Below, piece after piece: positions 5,430 to 9,300 of a DNA stretch of 9,300 nt (positions are counted from its first letter, which is position 1; each line of letters starts with the position of its first letter). The stretch comes from Streptosporangiaceae bacterium (lineage in GTDB: Bacteria; Actinomycetota; Actinomycetes; Streptosporangiales; Streptosporangiaceae): contig JASIBM010000649.1 in assembly GCA_030045175.1 (NCBI GenBank), positions 1-9,300 on the forward strand. The letters are read 5' to 3'. The position numbers were made by a program, and so were the translations under genes. The notes under the pieces are model-generated. The model worked only from the letters and a program-made list of their open reading frames with translations. It did not search any database and was not told where the DNA came from.

Positions 5430-7904
5430 ATGTCTGGTCGGCAGGTCGAATCCGGCGTTGAATGGCTTGCCGCTCAGATCGAGGCCTACCAGCGGATGAC
5501 CCCGCTGTACACGGTTTACGCCGACACGCTAAAGCACGCGCTTGAGATCGCGGTGGCCAAGCTATGCCCAGGGGCGATCGTCGAGGCGCGGCCTAAGTCC
5601 ATCGCCAGCTTCGCCGGGAAAGCGCTGCGCAAGCGCGCGAAATACGCCGACCCGCTGGCCGGGTTCACCGACCTTTGCGGAGCTCGCGTCATCGCGCCCA
5701 CCCGCGCGGAGGTCGCCGCGCTCAGCGCGTGGATCGAGGACGAATTCGAGATCTCCAGGCAAGACAGCGACGATGCGTCCGCGAGGCTAGGGCCGGTCTC
5801 GTTCGGCTACGGCTCCATGCACTACATCGTCTCCTTGCGGCCCGGCGCGGCCTTGAGTGTCGAGATACCGGAGGAGATCTACGGCCTGAAGGCCGAGATC
5901 CAGGTCCGGACGATGCTTCAGCACGTATGGGCGACGCTGGCGCACCGGCTGAGCTACAAGAGCGACCTAGACCTGCCGCCCTACTGGCAGCGGGAGTTCG
6001 CGATGCTCGCGGCCGAGCTCGAGAACGCGGAGAACGCCATGGGGCGGATCGAAGCCGGGCTGCCGCTGTATGCCTCTGGCCACCGCTCTTACCACGATGC
6101 CGACGAGATAGCCCGCGAGATCGCCCGGCTGGAGACCGTGCTCAGGTATGACGAGAGGAACGCGGAGCTGGCCTGCCGCATCGCCAGCCTGGCCAGCTCG
6201 GTCGGCGACTGGGCCATGGTCGTCGGCGTGCTCACCCCCTTCGTCACCGACGGTCAGGTCCCCGACCAGCCGACCCTGCTGACGCAGCTCGGGCACGCGC
6301 TGTGCAAGCTGCACGGCGAAGTGCCGGATGGCGAGCCGTTCCGGCTGGGCCAGGATTACCTGGCGCAGGCTGGACGGCCCCCGATCTCGGACTCGAAGGC
6401 GCTGTCGCATCTGGCAGGCACCTGGCGTGCGCGCGACGAGGACATCGCGGGAGATCTTTATCGTCAGGCATTCGTGCTGGACTCCGCCAACTATGACGCG
6501 CTCGTGCGGTACCTGGAGCATGAGATCAGCCGGACGAATAGCGCGTCTGTCCTGGCGCCCTACCGTCCCGTCATGGCGACCGCCCTCGATAGCTGCCGGA
6601 TCGAGGCGCAGATGGGAATCAACGCGCCATGGCCGCTGTATGGGATGGCGAAGCTGCAGCTATTGCACGGTGATCCGGACGAGAGCCTGAAGACGTATTG
6701 CCTGGCCATCCGGGCGAGCACCGCCGCCTTCATGATCGAGGACGAGATCGTCGCCGTCGAGCGCCTGTCCTGCGCAGCCGATGAGATCGCCGGATTCGAG
6801 CTCATACGGCTGTTGCTGCTGGTCGGAGCGGCGGCGAAGTTCCCGTCATCGCGCAGCCTTCGGCGCCTGGACGCGGTCACCTCGCGCCTCGGCGCTGTCA
6901 TCCGCGGACCTGTCGTGATCGTCGCCGGGGGCACAGAAAGCAGCGTCGAGGAGGAGCTGAGGGAGTACTCCGAACTTTTGCTGCAGGCGTTCGGCGACTA
7001 CCACGGCACGATCATCTCCGGCGGCACGAAGAGCGGGATCAGCGGCATGGTCGGCGACATCGGGCAACATCACGCCGAGCGCATCCACACCATCGGCTAC
7101 CTTCCTGACCGCCTTCCGCAGGACGCCGTCATCGACGCTCGTTACGGCGAGATCCGGCGAACCGGGGGCGACAGATTCAGCGCACTCGAGCCATTGCGGT
7201 ACTGGGCCGACCTGCTCGCATCCGGCATCGAGCCGAGGGATACCAAGCTGCTCGGCATCAACGGCGGCAGCGTGACGGCCTATGAGCTCCGGATCGCGCT
7301 GCTGGTAGGCGCCATGGTCGGCGTCATACCCGAGTCGGGCCGTGAGGCGGACCGGTTGCTCGCTGACGAGGAATGGCTCGAGGCAGGCAACCTGCTCCGG
7401 GTGCTCGACGACCCGCACACCATGCGCGTGTTCATCAACACAGGGGCAAGCAAGATCACGGCGGATCTGCGCGAGACGATCGGGCAGGCGATCCACGACG
7501 CGCACCTCCGCGAGCAGATCGCCGCTTTGCCTGGCTGGGACCAGCTAGATCCAGGGTTGCGAGAGTCCAACATGCTCCAGGCGGACCACATCTGGTTCAA
7601 GCTCAGGTGGATCCGCTGCCAGACCAAGCGGGTCACCGACCGCAAGATCGCCCTGATGACCTTCACCGACAGCGAGGTCGAGACCATGGCCGAGATGGAG
7701 CACGGCCGCTGGAACCTGGAGCGACTGTCCCAGGGCTGGACCCTGGGCGAGAAGGTCGACCACGAGCGCAAGCGCAGCCCCTACCTGGTGCCGTGGGCGG
7801 AGCTGCCCGACCAGGTCAGGGAGTGGGACCGGCAGACCGTGCGCATGATTCCCGAATACCTGGCCGGGGTCCAGCTGGAGATTCACCGCCTGGACCCAGG
7901 GTAG
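5430..7904 (+). CDS. RelA/SpoT alarmone synthetase - TPR-like - SLOG - RyR fusion protein
   Basis: 824 residues from the ATG at 5430, chosen because GGAGGG (5421-5426) precedes it; in-frame ATG 5403 and GTG 5343 have poorer signals. No signal peptide or membrane segment. Residues about 16-206 form a RelA/SpoT synthetase domain: RPKS (54-57), DLCGAR (81-86), GYGSMH (126-131; Tyr127, Ser129, His131 as in the family's YxSxH), EIQVRT (156-161, catalytic Glu156) and LAHRLSYK (170-177). No HD hydrolase, TGS or ACT domain is seen. Residues about 226-471 are helical with TPR-like pairs. Residues about 492-640 are a SLOG-type Rossmannoid: VIVAGGTES, IISGGTKSGISGMVGD (528-543) and GINGGSVTAYE. Residues about 746-821 are a RyR domain: MEHGRWNLERL, GWTLGEK, SPYLVPWAELPD and a C-terminal VRMIPEYL. 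SLOG domains bind or process nucleotides in conflict and signalling systems. The likely role is transfer of pyrophosphate from ATP to a nucleotide (or tRNA, as in toxic small alarmone synthetases), gated by the C-terminal sensor modules. Substrate and trigger are unknown. Confidence 0.92.
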   Translation: MSGRQVESGVEWLAAQIEAYQRMTPLYTVYADTLKHALEIAVAKLCPGAIVEARPKSIASFAGKALRKRAKYADPLAGFTDLCGARVIAPTRAEVAALSAWIEDEFEISRQDSDDASARLGPVSFGYGSMHYIVSLRPGAALSVEIPEEIYGLKAEIQVRTMLQHVWATLAHRLSYKSDLDLPPYWQREFAMLAAELENAENAMGRIEAGLPLYASGHRSYHDADEIAREIARLETVLRYDERNAELACRIASLASSVGDWAMVVGVLTPFVTDGQVPDQPTLLTQLGHALCKLHGEVPDGEPFRLGQDYLAQAGRPPISDSKALSHLAGTWRARDEDIAGDLYRQAFVLDSANYDALVRYLEHEISRTNSASVLAPYRPVMATALDSCRIEAQMGINAPWPLYGMAKLQLLHGDPDESLKTYCLAIRASTAAFMIEDEIVAVERLSCAADEIAGFELIRLLLLVGAAAKFPSSRSLRRLDAVTSRLGAVIRGPVVIVAGGTESSVEEELREYSELLLQAFGDYHGTIISGGTKSGISGMVGDIGQHHAERIHTIGYLPDRLPQDAVIDARYGEIRRTGGDRFSALEPLRYWADLLASGIEPRDTKLLGINGGSVTAYELRIALLVGAMVGVIPESGREADRLLADEEWLEAGNLLRVLDDPHTMRVFINTGASKITADLRETIGQAIHDAHLREQIAALPGWDQLDPGLRESNMLQADHIWFKLRWIRCQTKRVTDRKIALMTFTDSEVETMAEMEHGRWNLERLSQGWTLGEKVDHERKRSPYLVPWAELPDQVREWDRQTVRMIPEYLAGVQLEIHRLDPG

Positions 7905-7924
7905 GCGCCGGCCAGCCCAACCTC

Positions 7925-7941
7925 GGCGCACCCGATGCGCC
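7925..7941 (+). terminator. Candidate hairpin terminator after the fusion gene
   Basis: GGCGCA (7925-7930), a 5-base loop, and TGCGCC (7936-7941) form a perfect 6-bp GC-rich stem 20 bases after the stop of the RelA/SpoT fusion gene. No T-run follows, which is common for actinobacterial terminators but also weakens the call. Confidence 0.35.
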
Positions 7942-8019
7942 AGTATGGCTGGCGAGACCCGGCGGGACAGTGTTTCCTATCAGAAAAGAACGGCGTCATG
8001 ATCGGAAAGGAGTACGGCG

Positions 8020-8826
8020 ATGCCGACCGTGCAGGCGAACGGCATAGAGATGTACTACGAGGTCCAGGGCTCCGGCGAGCCAATCGTCTTGATCCCCTAC
8101 CTAGCGGCCGATCAGGCGTGCTACGCCTTCCAGGTCGCTGACTACGCGAACCACTACACGTGCTTCAGCGTGGACCTGCGCGGCGCTGGCCTGTCGGGCA
8201 AGCCGGAGGGCACGTACACCACCGAGTTGCTTGCCGACGACATCGCCGCATTCATGCAGGCTGCCGGCATCGACCGCGCCCACGTGTTCGGCCTGTCCCT
8301 GGGCGCCGCTGCGGGCATGTGGCTGGCCGCCAAGCACCCGGAACTGGTCAAGTCGCTCTCGCTGCACAGCGCGTGGGATCGCACGGACCCTTTCCTGCGC
8401 ACGGTGGTCGAGACCTGGCGGATCATGGCTGAGGGCCTTGGCAGCGTGACCGACATGATGATCAAGGGGATCTTCCCTTGGTGCTTCACCCCGGAGCTTT
8501 ACGCGGCCCGGCCCGAGTACATCGACTCGCTGGCCGACTTCGTGCGTGGCAGGCCGATGCCGCCGGTGGACGCGTTCATGCGCCAGTCCGGCGCGGTCCT
8601 CGCCCACGACGCCGGCGAGGTGCTCGGATCGATCAAGGCGCCGACCCTGCTGACCTTCGGACGGCACGACGTGGCGACCTCGACCCGGTTCGCAGACCCG
8701 ATCATGGCGGCGATACCGAATTGTGAGCTGCACGTCTTCGAGGACTGCGCGCACGCCCCGATCTACGAGAACGTGACCGATTTCAACCAGCGGACCATGG
8801 CATTCTTTCAGCGCCACGCCGGCTAG
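8020..8826 (+). CDS. Alpha/beta hydrolase, enol-lactonase-like
   Basis: 268 residues, no signal peptide. The fold signature is clear: YEVQGSG near residue 13, DLRGAGLSG at 52-60, the nucleophile elbow GLSLG at 91-95 (Ser93), the acid Asp217 in GRHDVAT, and His245 in CAHAP. The catalytic triad is therefore complete. A helical cap occupies roughly 120-195. The usual His-Gly oxyanion motif after the first strands is replaced by IPYLAAD (25-31). PcaD-type 3-oxoadipate enol-lactonases, and some esterases, also lack His-Gly there. The specific substrate cannot be told; enol-lactone hydrolysis is one option and is loosely supported by the facing isomerase-like gene. Peroxidase or simple esterase activity is equally possible. 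The start is well supported by AAAGGAG (8006-8012), seven bases upstream. The gap of 115 bp and a hairpin behind the previous gene suggest a separate transcription unit. Confidence 0.9.
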   Translation: MPTVQANGIEMYYEVQGSGEPIVLIPYLAADQACYAFQVADYANHYTCFSVDLRGAGLSGKPEGTYTTELLADDIAAFMQAAGIDRAHVFGLSLGAAAGMWLAAKHPELVKSLSLHSAWDRTDPFLRTVVETWRIMAEGLGSVTDMMIKGIFPWCFTPELYAARPEYIDSLADFVRGRPMPPVDAFMRQSGAVLAHDAGEVLGSIKAPTLLTFGRHDVATSTRFADPIMAAIPNCELHVFEDCAHAPIYENVTDFNQRTMAFFQRHAG

Positions 8827-8864
8827 TCGCACCTGCCTGATAGTCAGTCGCCGGCGTTTGCCGG
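8818..8864. terminator. Candidate terminator structures between convergent genes
   Basis: The two stop codons are only 17 bp apart. CTGA-TAG-TCAG (8837-8847) is a small hairpin flanked by GCCGGC at 8818-8823 and 8850-8855, which can pair as an outer stem. A second hairpin CCGGC-GTTT-GCCGG (8851-8864) lies inside the end of the isomerase-like gene and would follow the hydrolase transcript. None has a T-run. The position between converging genes is the main support. Confidence 0.3.
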
Positions 8865-9134
8865 GTCATCCGGGTGCGGCATGAGCGGAGTGGTCTGAAC
8901 GGCCATCCAGGCGTACAAGGGCAGCGATTCCAGGATCGACCGCATCTCGGCTGCGTCCCGGACGCGCCACAAGCTCAGTGTCTGACCCTCGCCTGGCAGG
9001 CGCCACAGCCGCAGGAGACGCCCCTGCCTGGACAATTCTTGCGCCCGCTCAGCCTCGCGCGCCGTGGCGTCATTGACGGCCGCCGCTGGCGTTCCTGGCG
9101 GAACGGTGAGAACGAAGGCAGTGAGGAACTCCAC
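8844..9134 (-). CDS. Muconolactone Delta-isomerase-like protein
   Basis: 96 residues from a GTG start (9134-9132). The start is chosen because GGGAGGGAG (minus strand, 9147-9139) sits four bases upstream and because family proteins begin with EFL-type residues at this point and are 92-97 residues long. An in-frame ATG at 9260 would add 42 residues that do not resemble the family. Family features: the first strand EFLTAFVLTVPPGT, the helix EAERAQELSRQG (27-38), the conserved RLWRLPGEG (42-50), LSLWRV (53-58), LESLPLYAWM (68-77) and the C-terminal TPLMPHPDDP (82-91). The family enzyme (CatC) isomerises muconolactone to 3-oxoadipate enol-lactone as a decamer in the catechol branch of the beta-ketoadipate pathway. 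Actinobacteria hold many homologues outside cat operons, so the true substrate may differ. It converges on the alpha/beta hydrolase gene. No catA, catB or pca genes are visible. Confidence 0.82.
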   Translation of the reverse strand: MEFLTAFVLTVPPGTPAAAVNDATAREAERAQELSRQGRLLRLWRLPGEGQTLSLWRVRDAAEMRSILESLPLYAWMAVQTTPLMPHPDDPANAGD

Positions 9135-9154
9135 GGCTCTCCCTCCCTGGGCTC

Positions 9155-9239
9155 CCCCCAGGTCAGCACCGCGGGGGTTCTGGGCCATCGGGGGCTCGGG
9201 GGTGTCCCCCGGTGGGCAGAGTGTCCCCCAGGTCAGCAC
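9155..9239. repeat. Direct repeats upstream of the isomerase-like gene
   Basis: CCCCCAGGTCAGCAC occurs exactly at 9155-9169 and 9225-9239, 70 bp apart. Between them GTGTCCCCC occurs at 9202-9210 and 9221-9229, and CGGGGGTGTCCCCCG (9197-9211) is a perfect 6-bp-stem palindrome. All lie just upstream of the GTG start and its ribosome site, in what would be the promoter and leader of the gene. They may be regulator-binding sites or a leader structure. The repeats are seen; the function is inferred. Confidence 0.5.
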
Positions 9240-9300
9240 AGCGACCATGCCCGATTTCATACCCCAACGACCATCCGCGACCCGCCAGGACGAGACCCGG

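Noticed and set aside
8101..8832. Minus-strand open frame opposite the hydrolase
   Set aside because: It is antisense to a gene with a complete catalytic triad and strong ribosome site, and its translation shows no family feature.
9135..9260. Upstream extension of the isomerase-like protein to an ATG at 9260
   Set aside because: The extra 42 residues are Pro/Gly-rich, are encoded by the repeat-laden leader, and exceed the family length. The GTG with GGGAGGGAG fits better.

Overview
The window is GC-rich throughout (G/C dominates third codon positions, with GTG starts and GGAGG-type ribosome sites), which fits a high-GC actinobacterium (Actinomycetota). I cannot name the genus. I see no rRNA or tRNA gene, CRISPR array, transposase or integrase. 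About 93% of the window is accounted for by six protein genes.

Layout. Positions 1-392 hold no convincing gene, but carry a 56-bp near-copy (52/56 identical) of an internal piece of the VWA gene found 2.7 kb away. Three genes then run leftwards on the minus strand, in transcription order: a MoxR-type AAA+ ATPase (5276-4416), a CoxE-type von Willebrand factor A (VWA) protein 13 bp behind it (4402-2903), and, after a 77-bp gap, a large secreted NHL-repeat beta-propeller protein (2825-393). Rightwards and divergent from MoxR is the most striking gene (5430-7904): an 824-residue protein joining a RelA/SpoT alarmone-synthetase domain, a helical TPR-like middle, a SLOG-type Rossmannoid nucleotide-binding domain and a C-terminal RyR domain. 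Next come an alpha/beta hydrolase on the plus strand (8020-8826) and, facing it, a small muconolactone-isomerase-like protein on the minus strand (9134-8844, GTG start).

How the parts may work together. MoxR and VWA are a standard pair: the AAA+ ring remodels or matures a client that is bridged by the MIDAS-containing VWA protein. The client is not evident here, and no CO-dehydrogenase subunits are present. The RelA/SpoT-SLOG-RyR protein looks like a signal-responsive, single-chain effector. Its (p)ppGpp-synthetase active-site residues are retained, no hydrolase domain is present, and two domains of types linked to nucleotide or ligand sensing follow. By analogy with fused small alarmone synthetases and SLOG-based conflict systems, it is a candidate stress or anti-phage toxin-like effector. 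This is inference. The hydrolase and isomerase-like genes recall consecutive steps of the beta-ketoadipate pathway (muconolactone isomerase, then enol-lactone hydrolase), but they are convergent, isolated from other cat/pca genes, and may serve another pathway.
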